Shown: positions 1 to 12,399, counted from the stretch's first letter. The stretch: DNA of 64,000 nucleotides from Narthecium ossifragum (GCA_963920575.1 OY986966.1:6639236-6703235), one strand, 5' to 3'. A program made the numbers and translations. Notes: generated by a model from the letters alone, not told the origin.

Positions 1-969
1 AGTATAAAAATAATCAAAAGTATGCTGGAAAGATTTGGGAATGAATGAAGAAGAAAGGTACAAATGGCATTGAGTTCTGGCCGATGAAGAAGACGGAAGT
101 AGGAGTCCAGGAAAATAGGCTCTAAGCCACAATTGAACGATCCAAAGAGGGCCAAAACCAGTGAGACTTCCACCCTCTCTTAATTGCTCAAGAGTAAGGT
201 AGATGCCTCTATATATGGCTGAGAGAATAAAAATAGAAAGAGAAAAAACTTGCGTTCCAGAAGCAACAGCTTGGGCGAGACAGATATAACCCTTAACCGG
301 TTTCTTAGAAGGAAGACAAAGAACGAATTTACAAAGCCAATAATAAATGAACGCTAGTCGTTCTCTAGCATTTGGTGGCTCATCGGTCTCTTCAAGTTTG
401 GCATAGGCCTTGATAAAAACACCATAGTTTTTATCAGAATCAAAAACTGTTTCTTTAGAAGAAAGCTCCATATTGGCCGATACTAGATCACCGATAGGAG
501 AAAGACCAGTCAAAAGAGCGATGTCTAGAAGAGTGATGGAAAGAGTGCCACAAGGAAAAACAAAGTTGTTGTATTCTGTCGACCAAAAAAGAAACGACGA
601 CAGACGTAAGTGAGGTTCTTGAGCAGGAACCTTAGTGCTCAAATCCAAAAAATACAAAATGCCAGCATCAGAAAAAATTTTCTTGGAATCTAAATGATTG
701 ACCATTCTACTATGCCATTTGATGAATTTATCATCAGTCAAAGGCCATGGCGTAATAGGATTCTTGGAAGAAAGGGTAGAAAGATTAAGTTCCTGGGATA
801 AAGGAAGATCGTCGGAAAGTGGAAGATTTGGAACAATAACTTGAAGATCGGAAGACAGAGAAGGCAAAAGATCAGAAATAAAGCAAGGACCCAAAGAAAG
901 AACCTGGAAGAAGAATCTACTGTCCTGATCAAATATGTTCCTCTTGCTTCGTTTGATCTCAAGATCCCA
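1..969 (-). CDS. Plant mobile domain (PMD) protein, partial, runs off left edge
   Basis: The minus strand is open from a TAA at 970-972 to base 1, about 323 codons with no stop. The translation has the look of the plant mobile (aminotransferase-like) domain: a W-P-x-T-D-D-K-F segment, then L-S-S-F-L-F-W, the typical F-P-C-G-T-L-S-I-T-L-L-D-I block near 510-555, followed by L-T-G-L-S-P-I-G-D. PMD proteins occur as host genes (the MAIN/MAIL1 group, linked to silencing) and as transposon cargo; this one looks like cargo. No ATG fits the start, and a different frame upstream (up to about 1100) may be an earlier exon or a frameshifted N-terminus. It is not a close relative of the PMD genes in the MULEs further right. 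The domain call is recognition by eye; the function in the element is unknown. Confidence 0.6.
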
Positions 970-1179
970 TTAAACTCTGCATAAGCTTTGCAAGCTTCCT
1001 TATGTACCTCCTCACCAGCTTTGAGTTCACGAACCATGACGACAAACGGAAAGTTTGACGGAAAAGAAGAAGAAAAACTCTCCGATGACTCAAAAAACAC
1101 AAAAAGAAATAAGCCTAAGCGCCGCGACTGTAAGAGACGAAAGAACGATGAAGCCCTAACAACATACCAATAATGTTCT

Positions 1180-2750
1180 TTCGCGCCAAAGGAGTATGGT
1201 TAAAAGGGTATACTTGTCAGATAAGGACGGCACATTAAATGCTGAATATCAAAAGATATGGATAGAGGAGGAAAACGGAACGGCGATTCTGTTTCCCAGA
1301 GGATGCTCATGATTTGCCTTTAGTGGTTAACAAGCAAGTTGTCAAATCGTATAAGATGCGGTCATCTCGTCATAAATTGAAATTCCTCGATTACCGCATG
1401 GAGGGCAAAATTTTAGCCAATATAATGACTAACCAATCAATGATTAACATGTCAGCATAATAAATATGGCCGACAGACTTTCAAACCCAATTGGGCGATA
1501 TCGCTCAAACATAAGATCGTTCCACAAAGAATGAAATCATCGATCAAGATCATCACTCAAAAAAGAAAAGTCATCAATCAAGAATCATGATTGTTTTCAC
1601 ATAAAGAAACCATCAGTCAAGGGCGATAATGATCTAATAATAATAATATTGTTAATTAAGAACGATGATCTTTCCTATACAAGAAAGTTATCGTCCAAAA
1701 GCAACAACGAGTCATCGACCAAAACATAGTTCATTCAAAGACATCAAGTTAACAACTTTGGACGATGAAGAGACAGAATAGAAAAAGACAACAATCATGA
1801 AGGATAACGTTACAATACACAAGCTCACCAACCCGACGCAACCGTCATCGGCCAGAAGCTCATCGCCCAGACGCAACCGTCATCGGCCAGAGCAAAGAAT
1901 ACAGAAACGAAGGAATATCGGAGAACATGGGACACGCGGCTCATCCAGAGTGAAAGATGGAAGACGACGAAGAACGTGTTGGATGAAGCAGTTGAACTGC
2001 TCTAGTATAAATACTCTTCTCTTTCATTGTGTAATCTCTCTCGCAAACCAAACACAGAGCCTGCGCGCCTGGATTTTCTTACTGTTCTTTAAGATGCTTT
2101 CTGTAAGTTAATTTTCTTAATGTAATGGCTTTGTTCCTTCAGTTCCTAGTTAATCTTTTCTGCTTAAAGTAGTTTAGATTACTGTTTTAGATGGCTAATC
2201 TAGGTTTTGATAGTTATGTTTTCTTCATCATTTCTTAGATAGTTCTTTACTGCATTTCTATAGATTAATTTAATATTAGAAGCTTTCATATTCTAGGATT
2301 AGATTAAGGTAATCAACAGATTTAACATGCTTTCTCTGGATTTAGTAACTTAGGATGATCTTTAAGACTTTCTTTAATTAATTTCGTAATATTAGATAAC
2401 TTTCCCTTTCCTTAGGTTAATTTAGACTATTTTCAGTTAATCTAGGTAATTAGCTTTTAATTAGATTATTAAATTAGGTCTAATCTAGATTTCCATTCAA
2501 ATTGACACCTCTGTTAGTTTAGAAGGAGTATAACTTAACTACAATCATCTGATATTTAAGTGTGGAGTAGATTTTGACTTTGACTATTTGACCGGTCAAC
2601 GGTTAAATTTCTGTTCTAACAAGCATATATATATATATAAATAAGAGATCCAGTGCATCCCATCAGACGGATAGTCCGATCCAAGTTAAAACCGAATATA
2701 TCAGGTGATTAAGATGAAACCACGTGCGTGGAAGTAAATAGTGGGGGTGG
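1180..2750 (+). other. LTR-like non-coding region with promoter
   Basis: No convincing gene. The stretch has many degenerate copies of a TCATCGATCAAG/TCATCAATCAAG-like motif (about 1535-1780) and a short duplicated segment around 1836-1897 (CGCAACCGTCATCGGCCAG twice). It then reaches a TATA box and a pyrimidine-rich downstream part. This resembles the U3-R of a retrotransposon LTR, perhaps belonging to the PMD-bearing element on its left, but I could not define both ends. From 2100 to 2600 it is AT-rich with TTAG/TAATCTAG-type low-complexity sequence, and (TA)n at 2626-2640. Confidence 0.35.
2006..2013 (+). promoter_or_regulatory. TATA box
   Basis: TATAAATA preceded by a GC-containing segment and followed about 30 bases later by CTTTCATTGTG, a good spacing for a plant transcription start. 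It probably drives the LTR-like unit, not a host gene. Confidence 0.4.
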
Positions 2751-2765
2751 TGATTACCGTGTGAA

Positions 2766-3600
2766 ATGACTAATTTAGTGATTTCATAGTGTGATTACAT
2801 AGTGTGAAATGACTAATTTAGTGATTTCATACTATGCTACATCAAGGGGTTTTCTGTAGAGCAACCAAGCACATATTTTCAAAAATCAGAAGGGCCAACG
2901 CGGTTGCCGGAGGTTATGGAAAAGACTTGTTTATGTACAAAGCAACACCTAATTCACGTAAACTATACATTTTGATTGTTCATAGCACAATCATGTACGT
3001 CCATCTATTATATATTATGAGAATGGTCAATGGTATTGGTGGTGGTTATCAGTGCTCCGTGTACATGGAAGGGCAATTAATTGAAATCCATGTGAGCCGA
3101 GCATCTTACAAACAACTCGATAGAACATGCCAACTAGTGGCCCAATCTGAATACGTATTACAAGCCAATTAAAAAAGTGGTTGGTGACAATGAGTGCTTA
3201 CTTCGGGCTAATTAATCATGTTTAGCCAATGTGGTCATTAAAGTATTGGTTTTCGAACCATAATATAAACAAAAGACTTGCCGACTGGCTTAGCGATCCA
3301 GTACATATTATTAACTGAATAATATTAATGGTCAATGGTGGAGGCTACATGCGTTCATATATTTAGGAACTATGCACATGTGATCACATGGTTAGAAATA
3401 AAGGCAATGACGGGGGTTGGCATAGATTTTATATATGAAAGGTTGGCTTGAGATAACAATTACTGATGGATGGCAGCTGGCAAGGCTCCTAAACGTTGAC
3501 GCATTCCTAATCAATCTCTCATGATCGATATTATTAGTTTTCTTAAATGTTTGTATAAAATGGTTTTAAACGTCTAAAGAAAAAGATGAATTTAAAAACC
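2766..3600 (+). repeat. Block A upstream segment with the empty MULE target site
   Basis: This is the non-coding stretch before NLR-A. It matches 25510-25744 plus 33282-33325 and then 34790-35230 in block B. At 3015-3023 it has one copy of TTATGAGAA, the 9-mer that flanks both ends of the large MULE in block B, so it preserves the pre-insertion state. The motif CATAGTGTGAAA...TTTCACACTATG (a palindrome of about 39 bp in block B) appears here twice in altered form at 2790-2835. An open frame at 2834-3172 has no recognisable domain and is not called a gene. Confidence 0.7.
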
Positions 3601-3617
3601 GAAAAATGTTCAGTTGG

Positions 3618-3636
3618 ACATATATATATATATACA
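3618..3636 (+). promoter_or_regulatory. TATA-rich core promoter of NLR-A
   Basis: CATATATATATATATACAC lies about 180 bp before the chosen ATG and is conserved (longer by a few TA units) before NLR-B. The sequence in between is also conserved and would be the 5' leader. Confidence 0.4.
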
Positions 3637-3810
3637 CAAGCATATGATAGGAGAATGACTTAGAAAGGAGAGATAGAGAGGGTCATTGGTCTAGATCAAT
3701 TTTCTTTCTTCCTGCTGTTTGCTGCTAGCTAGCATTAATTTGTACTGTTAGATCGGTCATACATACACATAGTACCCACTTCCCAATTCTCATCATAGAA
3801 ATCTTCGGCG

Positions 3811-6784
3811 ATGAAGATTGGGTTCCTTCGTTTTGGTGCCCGGGAGTATGTGGACAAGTTGGAGAAGGCTATGGAGGATTTGAGGGATAAGCAATCCGAC
3901 GTGAAACGAAGGTTAGCTGTGGTTGGAGACGCTTCTTTAGAAGATTGGGTGGATGAAGTGGATACCATGGAGAGAGAAGTTGCTGGGATCAAAGATGACC
4001 TGGAACAAGGGTGTTGCCTTTTCCTGTCGCTGCCGCTGCCGCTGCAGGGAAGCTGCTTCTCCACTTGTGGTAGCAGCCAATCGTTGGTCAAAAGATCCAT
4101 GGAGGCACATGAAAAGGTGGACGACTTGATCGCTCATCATGCTTCGTTTATATCTTATTTGAACGATGTTCCAAGGGCTCCAGAGCATTTTTGGGGGCGA
4201 CAATATAACCGAGATATAGTGGGAAAGGCCATGAACTTGAACCTGGAGAAACTACGCAGCTTCCTCACAGATGACAGGGTTGGAATCGTTGACATCTGGG
4301 GTGAAAATGGTGTTGGCAAGTCCGCCCTTCTTAAAAAGCTTAAGCAATCAATGATTGGGGACGGCAACATGGGTTTCGATCATGTCGTCCATGTTTCCGG
4401 GCTGTATTCCGATGTAGATCTTCGGGCTCAAATTGCCAGGAAGTTGAAACTTTTAGAGACCGATGCGGATTCTATCTTAAATTTTTTGACGGGCAGGAGA
4501 TTCTTGATTCTCTTTGACGAATACGAGCATGCAATCGATCTCGACGAGCTTGGCATCCCGCGTCGTGAGCAAAGCTCCCTAAAGAGCAAGGTATGTTTTG
4601 CTTCCTTTTTCCTTTCTACTATCGATCGAGCTTGGAAAAGTTGATGAAGAAGACGTCCATCCATCATTTCATGATAAAAATACATGCATAGATTCAAGGC
4701 TAAAATTTACTTTTGATACCTATAAAATTAATATTATGATAAAATAGGATTTAAGATTTATTTTTACTCGATTTAATATCCAACTTATAGTTATTATACC
4801 GACCGTCTACCGCTCAACTACGTTATAACGGTAAACTTGTTATATAAGGTCACATGGCCGGTTTTGCGCCCTTTCTCGTGTATTGTAGAATTAATATTGT
4901 GACAAAATGATACATGGCATTTATTTTTACTCGATTTAGTATCTAAATTATAGTTTTACTTACTCGATTTGTCAAATAATTGGTCACGTGACGTGCACGT
5001 GGTTAGTTTACCATCAGATTACTTACGACATTCGCTCGTTGGATCAAAATTGAGCGTTTTTTATCTATTTATTCGATTTGTTAAATAACTGGTCACGTGA
5101 TGTGCACGTGAACAATTTATCATCAGATTACCGATCACGACATTCACTCGTCGGATCAAAATTAAGCGTTTTTGATAAGTTGGTTATTAAATCGAGTAAA
5201 AATAAACATTAGGTATCGTTTTGCTAGAACATCAATTTTACAGATATTAAAAGTAAATCTTAGCCTAGATTCAATGATTCATCCCTCTGTTTAAGCTTTT
5301 GGGTTAATATACTCTCGTACGAGGCTTTAAGATGCACTCGCTCATTCTCTCTGTCAACTTAGGCTTGTGCATGATCAATATATGAAGCTAGCTAACATTA
5401 AGAGACAATTAGAAATCTGCTGACAACTATGTTCCTGAAAATCTTGTCACATCATCAATGTCATAAAGAACTCAACTAAGCAAAAATAAAAGAAATCAAT
5501 GTCATAAAGCATCAAATAAAGTAGATGACATGGACAAATATTGAAGCCAAAAAACGAGAATAATCATCAGCTGGATATATATACGATTTAATTTTGTGTT
5601 TGTCGTCATCCCTTCTACTATGTATATATATATCGCAGCTAGTCCAGTTAATTAACACCATCTTGCTTTGTTTGTTATCCTTGAAAAAGGTTGTTTTCGC
5701 AACAGAGACGAAGACAGTCTGCGAAGAGATGGGGGCTGATGAGATGATTGAGGTAGTTCCCTTAGAACCAGAGGATGCTTACACCCTACTCAAACAGGTA
5801 GTTAACAACGATAGCATCGACTCTGACAAAAGGATAGAATCTGTTGCGAGGGATGTTGCCAAAGAACATCGTGGGGTGCCTCGCCTTCTTATCACATTCG
5901 GAGGGCCATTCTCTCGCCGTAAAAGTTTGGAGGAGTGGAAGGATGCCTACACCTTGCTCAGGACATCGGAGATGAATTTCTTCAAATCTTATTACGAGGT
6001 AAATGATTTCGACTGGGTGGGTTTTAGTTTTGACAGATTGGATGATGGCACAGAAAAAGAGTGCTTCCCGTGGTGTTCATTGTGGCCCGGCCGAGATCGA
6101 CTCGTGTACCATGATGAACTTGTTCAATACTGGATGGGGCATGGACTGATCGGAAATTATGATGATGATTTTAGCACGATCATGAGTTGTTGACATAACA
6201 TGATCTGTCAACTTATGGATGACACGATATTGCTCGAGCCTATTAGGCGTTCGGAGGTGACACTGAGGATCAACGAGGAAGCTAGAAAATCGATATGGCT
6301 CGATAGTCACTACAGACATGGGGACAAGTGGATAATTCAGGAAGGAGTTGGGTTGGAGGAAGTAGATGTGGAGGAATGGAGTGATGCTATAGTAGTAGCA
6401 TTGATGGACAATCACATAAAAGAGTTGCCGCAGCAACTGCCGGATTGTCCCGACCTATCCACCTTCATTTTTCAGCAACCTTCTTACTTGAATCTGTCTG
6501 ATAGCTTTGAAATTCCTCTAGGATTTTTCCAGCATATGTTAGCACTCACATATCTGGATTTATCAGGATGTCATATCTATGACCTACCAGTAGATATCGA
6601 TTGTTTGGTTCAACTGCGATACCTCAATCTGTCCTCCACCAAGATCACATCCTTATCCGATAAGTTGGGCAGCCTGCGAGAATTGCAGTTCTTGATCTTG
6701 AGAAAGATGCCATTTGATTTAAGGGTCTCTGCAATGGCGATTCAGGGTCTCGATAAACTAAGAGTCCTACGCATGGAGAGATAG
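3811..6784 (+). pseudogene. NLR-A: NB-ARC resistance-type gene with a premature stop
   Basis: Two exons, 3811-4590 and 5690-6784, joined in phase 0 (AAG|GTATGT donor, AAAAAG| acceptor). It is a short coiled-coil NB-ARC protein of the RPS2/RPS5-like class, an intracellular immune sensor family. Seen are a possible short N-terminal helix (residues about 13-60), a P-loop G-E-N-G-V-G-K-S, a kinase-2-like L-I-L-F-D-E, RNBS-B V-V-F-A-T, G-V-P-R in place of GLPL, and about three LRRs near the end. TGA at 6191-6193 interrupts exon 2 just before the winged-helix end. The paralogue NLR-B has GGA at this place, and the A frame is open again from 6194 to the TAG at 6782-6784. The likely product lacks the LRR. 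The start was chosen by identity with NLR-B and the TATA box about 185 bp upstream. The stop could instead leave a functional CN-type truncated protein. Confidence 0.8.
4698..5265 (+). mobile_element. MULE-derived MITE in the NLR-A intron
   Basis: A 568-bp element flanked by a perfect 9-bp duplication TAGATTCAA (4689-4697 and 5266-5274). Its ends are imperfect inverted repeats starting GGCTAAAATTTACTTTT and GGCTAAGATTTACTTTT. There is no coding capacity. Inside, a segment of about 105 bp containing TCGTTGGATCAAAATT and a paired CACGTG motif occurs twice (about 4967-5060 and 5072-5170). A 9-bp TSD plus terminal inverted repeats is the Mutator signature. The same element sits at the same place in NLR-B, so it predates the gene duplication. 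Confidence 0.85.
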
Positions 6785-7814
6785 ACTTTAATTTCTGAAT
6801 GGAGGTCTCAACGATGCAGCGACCATACTATCATGCGTGCTGCTCAAGTGCTCATGTCTTGGATTGTTTACTGTACTGTACTGTTTATTTCTAATGGCAT
6901 TTTGTTGAAATTTTTTTGTCTGTAATTGTGTGTTATATTCCTAGGTTTTTTGCTGTAGTTTGCTTTCAGAATTCAATTATGTGCATCCGAATATGAAGAA
7001 CATCTTTGGTGTGATAGCCGAGACAACAGCATATTTGTGTAAGATAAGCATAATTTGCTACTAATGACATTGTGGTGTCTCAAAATGCACCTATGCAGCT
7101 AAGGGGTAAGGTTTCATACGCGCGGGGATATCTCATATATTGTTGGTTGCATTTCTAGCATATATATATTTTACATTTTATGTAGACTAGTCATTCCAAA
7201 GAAAAACACAATCATGTGTGTTGGAAGAAATCTTGTACAACTCACATAGAGCTGGTGGATCAGTTGAGGATGAGGTGCAGAAGATGGAAATAAGAAATGG
7301 TCTCTTCAAGTGCATTATGTTGGGTTGCATAAGTATTAGTATTGCTCTGAAATTCACTCAACGAGGGTAAATGTTTTGAGGATTTCTAAATGTCTCTTTC
7401 TTTAATACGTGTAACGTGTAAGAGGATTCTGTTTCTTTAATACGTGTAACGTGTGTCAATTAGAATGATAATCATAAAGGTCGTACATTTCTAAACGTCT
7501 CTTTCTTTAATACGTTTCTGCCTTTCTCAATTAAGAGGATTCTGTTTGTAACAACTAAGTCTATACTAATGCTGAGAGCAACTACAATAAATTAAAGGAA
7601 AGCAGTAAACATTATACTAATTGTGAGAAAATGAACGAATTTCTCTTTTTGAAGACATATAAGCACACCTGATGAAAAGTTACAGCTACATTTACAGGTA
7701 CAAACATTATTCGATTTGTGCACAATATCCAATCCTAGGAAGGGAGAAGAAAACCACAAAAACGTGTTACCTTTTCTTTTAATGTTTTATTAAAAAAACC
7801 TTATACCACAAAGA
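6785..7814. other. 3' flank of NLR-A, no gene seen
   Basis: Non-coding, collinear with 38344-39290 in block B. It includes the probable 3' UTR (TTGTTGAAATTTTTTTGTCTG region near 6900) and a short locally repeated TTTCTTTAATACGTGTAACGTGT segment at 7398-7455 that is single in block B. Confidence 0.5.
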
Positions 7815-10108
7815 TGTGCCTAGGCTAGGGAGAGCCTATGGAGGTGGTTGGGCTCGGATTAGGGCACTTCGGTGAGAAACAGCCCTTCAATCCGAGAAAA
7901 ATTCCGTATTTTAACATACCAGTGGAACGTATGTGGAGAATGTGTGCCGGGTGGGCTTTAGGCCCCGTTTTCTTTTCTCGCACGTGTATTTAGTCGAGGT
8001 TGACTAGTGTGCGAAATTTCAGAATTTTCATCCGAAAATTCCGGATATTGAACCGTTAGGTTCTCAAAGTTTTCGTATTTCGAGTTTTAGACGTTTCGGG
8101 CTCCCGGTGAGCTGTGTTTGGTCTTTTCATGTGATTTGAGTCCTCACACGTGAGTTTCGGGTAGGGGATGTTATGCCCGAAGTTTTGGAATTTCCGGAGT
8201 TGAAATGACCGAAATAGTCCTCTTTGTAGTTTGAATTTTTTTTTCTCCGAATTTCTGGTTTTTTAGAAACCAGTAGCGTGAAGGGCATTTTTGTCCTTTC
8301 AAACGTCAGAAACTTGGGTTGGTGTCAACGAAAAAGCTGTGAGTCTTGGAAAGAGCTTTCCAACGCATCTTGAATCATCTCAATCGGAGCTCGGAGGTGA
8401 GAGTTACATCTGTTTTAGTTTTCAGCTGTCTAGCGCACTTGGTAGACCCGTTAGTGCGGATCCGTTAACCCGCTAGCTTAAGTTATCAGCCAAATAGCCT
8501 TCTTCTCTCTTCATTTGGCTGAAGCTTGAGAGGGAGTGCTCTTGGAGGGTGGCTTGGAGTTTGAGGAGAACTCTTGGTGATCCTTGGAGGCTTGAGGAGA
8601 GCTCTTCCTTTCCTCTTCTACATTCTTCCTTCCTTCTCTTGAGGTAGAGAAACTCATCCTCTTCCTTGTAGTTGGATTAGAGATGGCATTAAATGTCTTA
8701 GGGTATGGAGAAGTCCTAGGATTTAGTTTATTGTATGCTCTAAGGCTTGGAGGAGCCCTAGGTTTCCTTGATCTTTTGTTTTGTGGATTGTGCTATGTTA
8801 GGATGAAACCCTAGATTAGGGTTTCACCATGCTTGATGCCATGAGGTTTGGATGACCATGTGTGGGCTTATGGCTTGACAATGGGTCCTTGGCTAAATCT
8901 AAGGCCTTGGTATGTTGTTTTCTTTCTAGCCTAATCCTTTGATGTGTATGTTAGGGTTAGTAAAAATCCTAAATGAGGCTTAGGGAATACAATGAGGGTT
9001 GGTTAGAGAACCAGCACCCTTGGTATGTGATCTTCTCTTGTGCCCTATCCTCTTGCTATGTTTATGGCTTATTTCACACATTTGTTGCATGTTAGATAGC
9101 ATGAGTGCTTGCATCATATGAAATTGTGCATGTTTGGGCATTTATGTGTTGTGCATCACATATAGGATGGTGTGACTCGGCTTTGCCGTAGATCCGGGGC
9201 CCTCGAGTAGCCCGGATCATGATTGGGTCAATGTCGGGTCTTGTCGTCTAGGCGAGAGGGTCTAGGCTTGTTTCCGACAATCCTAAGATGGAGGATCCCT
9301 TGGGTTGGTCGAGGTTAATCCGATGTCGAGTCCCTAGAGTTTGAGCCGTTGCATGCAGCCTATGCGCATTAGTGGGAAGAGGCGTGGGTTGGCATCTTTG
9401 ACGTTTGGTATTCACTTTGAGGGCGTCTGGTTGAGTCAGATGGCAGTATAGCCTCCTCTGTAGGCCTGATGCGTAGGGAAGATTCGGTGTACTGGATAGG
9501 TTGGTTGTGATGTGACCTTAGTTGTTTAGTTTTCCTACTGAGCTTTGTCTCACCCTACTCGAGCTGCTACCTGCAAGCGAGCCGTCTGGAGCTGCCGGAC
9601 AGAGCGAGAAGCGTTGAGGTGGACGTGTGGAGGCTTTTCGGACATCTTCTGAGTGTTAGATTACTTGTAGTAGAAGTGAGTTTGAGTTTGTAGGCCAGAG
9701 GGCCATTTTGTACTCCTTACTTTATACAACTCACAGATGCACTTTGGATTATTATGCCTCCTATAACTTTGGGTTTTGATATATGTATTGGAAAGTTCAG
9801 TGATGATCATTGTATATTTTTGTACTTGTGGACTTATGCATGATGAGATATTTTTGAGCGTGTGGAACTTATGTTAAATGTTTGTAATTGTAACTTCGGG
9901 GCCAAGGTGTTCCCTTGTGATATATTGTGAATACTTTCATCATATTTAGAAGTATCATCGCAGGATATTGATGCATCATCATAAGGAATGTATTAAATGT
10001 GTTGATTGGTTGTACAGTTTCGTTCACGTGCCCGTGCTCAGAGATCATGTCGAAATTTTAAAAAATTTGAGGTATTTTTGGATGTTGTTTTGGGACGGGG
10101 GCGTGACA
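7815..10108 (+). mobile_element. Long solo LTR (LTR-A), Ty3-like
   Basis: This stretch has no long frame and ends with GGGACGGGGGCGTGACA, a typical 3' LTR terminus of plant Ty3 elements; the proposed start is TGTGCCTAGGCTAGG. It contains the GATCCGGGGCCCTCGAG-TAGCCCGGATC segment seen in relatives at 17540 (reverse) and 24625. No target duplication can be read because the left flank has suffered a deletion compared with block B. A near-identical copy is at 39430-41710. The left boundary is inferred. Confidence 0.6.
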
Positions 10109-10178
10109 CGAGGGCTGGTGATATTAAAAGACAAACAAATTACAAACCATTACATACCCTGTAGCGCACCCAAGAAAA

Positions 10179-11085
10179 CTACATAGATAAACCAGAAACG
10201 AAGTTCCGAAAAGGAGCCCCTGAACTACGTACCCAGAACAGGGGAGACAAACAATTTCTCCCAAACTTAGCAAGTGCATCAGCACAAGTGTTTTCCTCTC
10301 TTGGTATGTGCACTATCACGATCTCCTGGAATTGAGTCGCCTCCCAGATGGCACGCTGAGCAGAGGCTAGCAGAGAATGCGGCCAGTGTCGACGCACATT
10401 GATACATTCCGCAACATCTTTTGAGTCAAGCTCGAAGATCACTCGTGGGATGCCTTGCTGCCGGGCCAAGGAAACTCTCCTTGCGAATCGCAGAAGCTCT
10501 GCTTCAAATACAATCTGGCAAGCAGCCAAATCAGCATGTACCCAAGAAACCTGCTTCGAGTGATCCCAACACATAGCGCCAAGTCTAGCCTCACCAGGCC
10601 GCCCAAGAGCTGCATCCGTTCTCACCAGAGGGAGGTCTTCAAGAATCAACCCAGCACATTCTGCCCGTCTGGAATCCTCAGCAATCTTCCATTCACGAGC
10701 AAGCAATGAAGCTGTCGCGGCCACCTTCAACGGTGCATCACCCTAACCATCGAAGATGAACCGATTTCTATTACGCCATATTCCCCACATGGTGTAAGCC
10801 AGCAAAGACCTCCGTTCCGGAGACAAAAGCCCATCCGATAAGATAGAACTCCAGTCACACCATCCTCTTTCTTGTGTAAACCCCCCATCTCCACAGAAGA
10901 CTAAGGTTCATGTTTGCATCAAGTCCAGGCACCCAAAGAAGAGGTGAGAAAAAGTTTTTGGTGCAAATCTGCATCGTAGACAGGTAGGATCTTGTGCCGC
11001 TCCCACCCGCCAAAGGGCGTCCCCCATTGGAATTTTCCCATGGAGTGCTCGCCAAATGAAGGACTGGATACGAGGAAGATGTGCT
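10179..11085 (-). pseudogene. LINE reverse transcriptase C-terminus (zf-RVT plus RNase H), remnant A
   Basis: The minus strand first shows a zf-RVT-like region (about 11080-10930) with F-I-W-R-A-L-H-G-K-I-P, then C-L-R-C-R-F and S-H-L-F-F-G-C. The W-G-I-W-R-N-R-N-R-F-I-F segment follows near 10770. Next is an RNase H domain (10730-10179) with F-E-A-E-L, F-E-L-D-S-K-D-V and H-I-P-R-E-E-N-T-C-A-D-A-L-A-K, that is the E, D and final D of the fold. This is the usual C-terminal end of plant LINEs and related non-LTR ORF2 proteins. Stops interrupt the zf-RVT part and the RT core is absent, so it is a dead 3' fragment. The RNase H part is duplicated in block B. Confidence 0.75.
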
Positions 11086-11544
11086 ACTTTACTTCTACAC
11101 TCTGTTTGCTAGCAACCTCCTTAGAGGTAACACAAAGAATTCCTCTCAACTCAGATTCTTCAACATTTAGTTTAAAGAACAATTAAAATTTGTCATGATT
11201 TCAATTGAAACAACCAAATGAATAGCACCTTTCTTCCTCTGTTAAGTGTCAACCAAATTCGACATTTTAAGAAGATGTGCATGACCACCTCAAGAAGTTT
11301 AGTCAAGGCACCTGAATCAAACTGCTCTCTTGTTGAAGTGATGCGAGCTTGGAGACTGAGACATTAACCTATTGACCTAATACAGGAATTAATTGCTCTG
11401 TTAACTTGTGTATCCTGAGGCAAAGAGACATTAGACACAGATAGCTTATCTCGAATCATTTTGTCGGTCTTTGGCATTATGTCCCATTACAATTCCTAGA
11501 GATAGATACAAAATAAATTTTAGCTTACTGAGTAACTTCTCAGA

Positions 11545-11795
11545 GACTCCTCTATATCACTGGTCGGGTCTTCTCCGGCCAACATTTCCAACCCTTCAGG
11601 CAGTCAACAACATCTCTTGAATCGAGTTCGATGATAGCATGACGGATGCCTCGATCCCAGGCAATTCACAATCCAAAACTGAACCCGTTTATCTCAGCAG
11701 TGAAGATATCAGACCTTGGACCATTGACAGCAGCAGCCCAATCAACATTCCCTTTGTGAAAACAAGCAACACCGAGACCCACGGTTCCATCCATT
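11545..11795 (-). pseudogene. Second, decayed RNase H (LINE) relic
   Basis: The minus strand reads D-G-T-V-G-L-G-V-A near 11790, then F-T-A-E-I-N, a stop, then A-I-I-E-L-D-S-R-D-V-V-D-C-L near 11620. These match the D, E and D stations of the same RNase H family as the fragment at 10179, but the sequence has diverged and contains a stop. The bases between 11086 and 11544 hold nothing I recognise. Confidence 0.55.
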
Positions 11796-11825
11796 AGACC
11801 ATGGTTTTGTTGATAAGCAGTTTTC

Positions 11826-11970
11826 AAACATCAACACGTCACCATCAACTTCGAGCAAGGACGCTCCACTTGCAGCATTAATTTATACGTCATGATAAAG
11901 ACCTCTCCAGATTCGATTAATCTTCTCTATATATAGCACAAACAATGACGCATATGCACATCTCTTATAT
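11826..11970 (+). repeat. Diverged copy of the NLR-upstream repeat block
   Basis: Contains CACTTGCAGCATTAATTTATACGTCATGATAAAG-type sequence followed by ATAGCACAAACAATGAC. The same string of landmarks occurs at 15300, 19020, 24500 (reverse) and 24960. Confidence 0.5.
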
Positions 11971-12398
11971 GTAACATGATGTTAGAAGTTAACCATCATG
12001 TTACGTCCTACGTGGAGCCTATATGTGGAGAGGGTTATCCAATGTAGAGCCTACGTAGATGGGGGAATAGTGGGGGAGGTGGGAAGTTAGTGGGGCAGAG
12101 GGGTTTTAGTTGAGAGTTGCTGTGGAAGGGGTATAGAGTGGAAGGGTAGTAGGTGAATACCCTGTTAGGTGGTAGGGGGCCTCACTAGTCTTTTATATAT
12201 AGTAAGATGGTTATAAGTTAAGCATCTTGTTATCCTATGTAAAGCCTATGTGGAGGGGGTTATGCTACATGTAGTCTATGTGGAGGCATGGACTAGTGGG
12301 GGAGGGGGGAGTTAGTGGGGGGAGAGAGGCGGATTAGTCGAGAGTTATTGTGGGAGAGAGAAAGAGAGGAGGGGTAGAGGGTGGTTACCGGCATGCCA
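11970..12398. repeat. Imperfect direct repeat, purine-rich
   Basis: Two related units (about 11970-12190 and 12205-12398) share landmarks AAGTTAA-CAT-TGTTA, AGCCTA-GTGGAG and AGTGGGGGAGG. No coding potential was seen. Confidence 0.45.
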
Positions 12399-12399
12399 G

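Noticed and set aside
2834..3172. 112-codon frame before NLR-A as a gene
   Set aside because: It lies in a repeat block, is interrupted in the block B copy and has no domain.
7815..10108. Open frame at 8291-8476 and its copy at 39908 as a gene
   Set aside because: Short, inside an LTR, with no domain or splice context.
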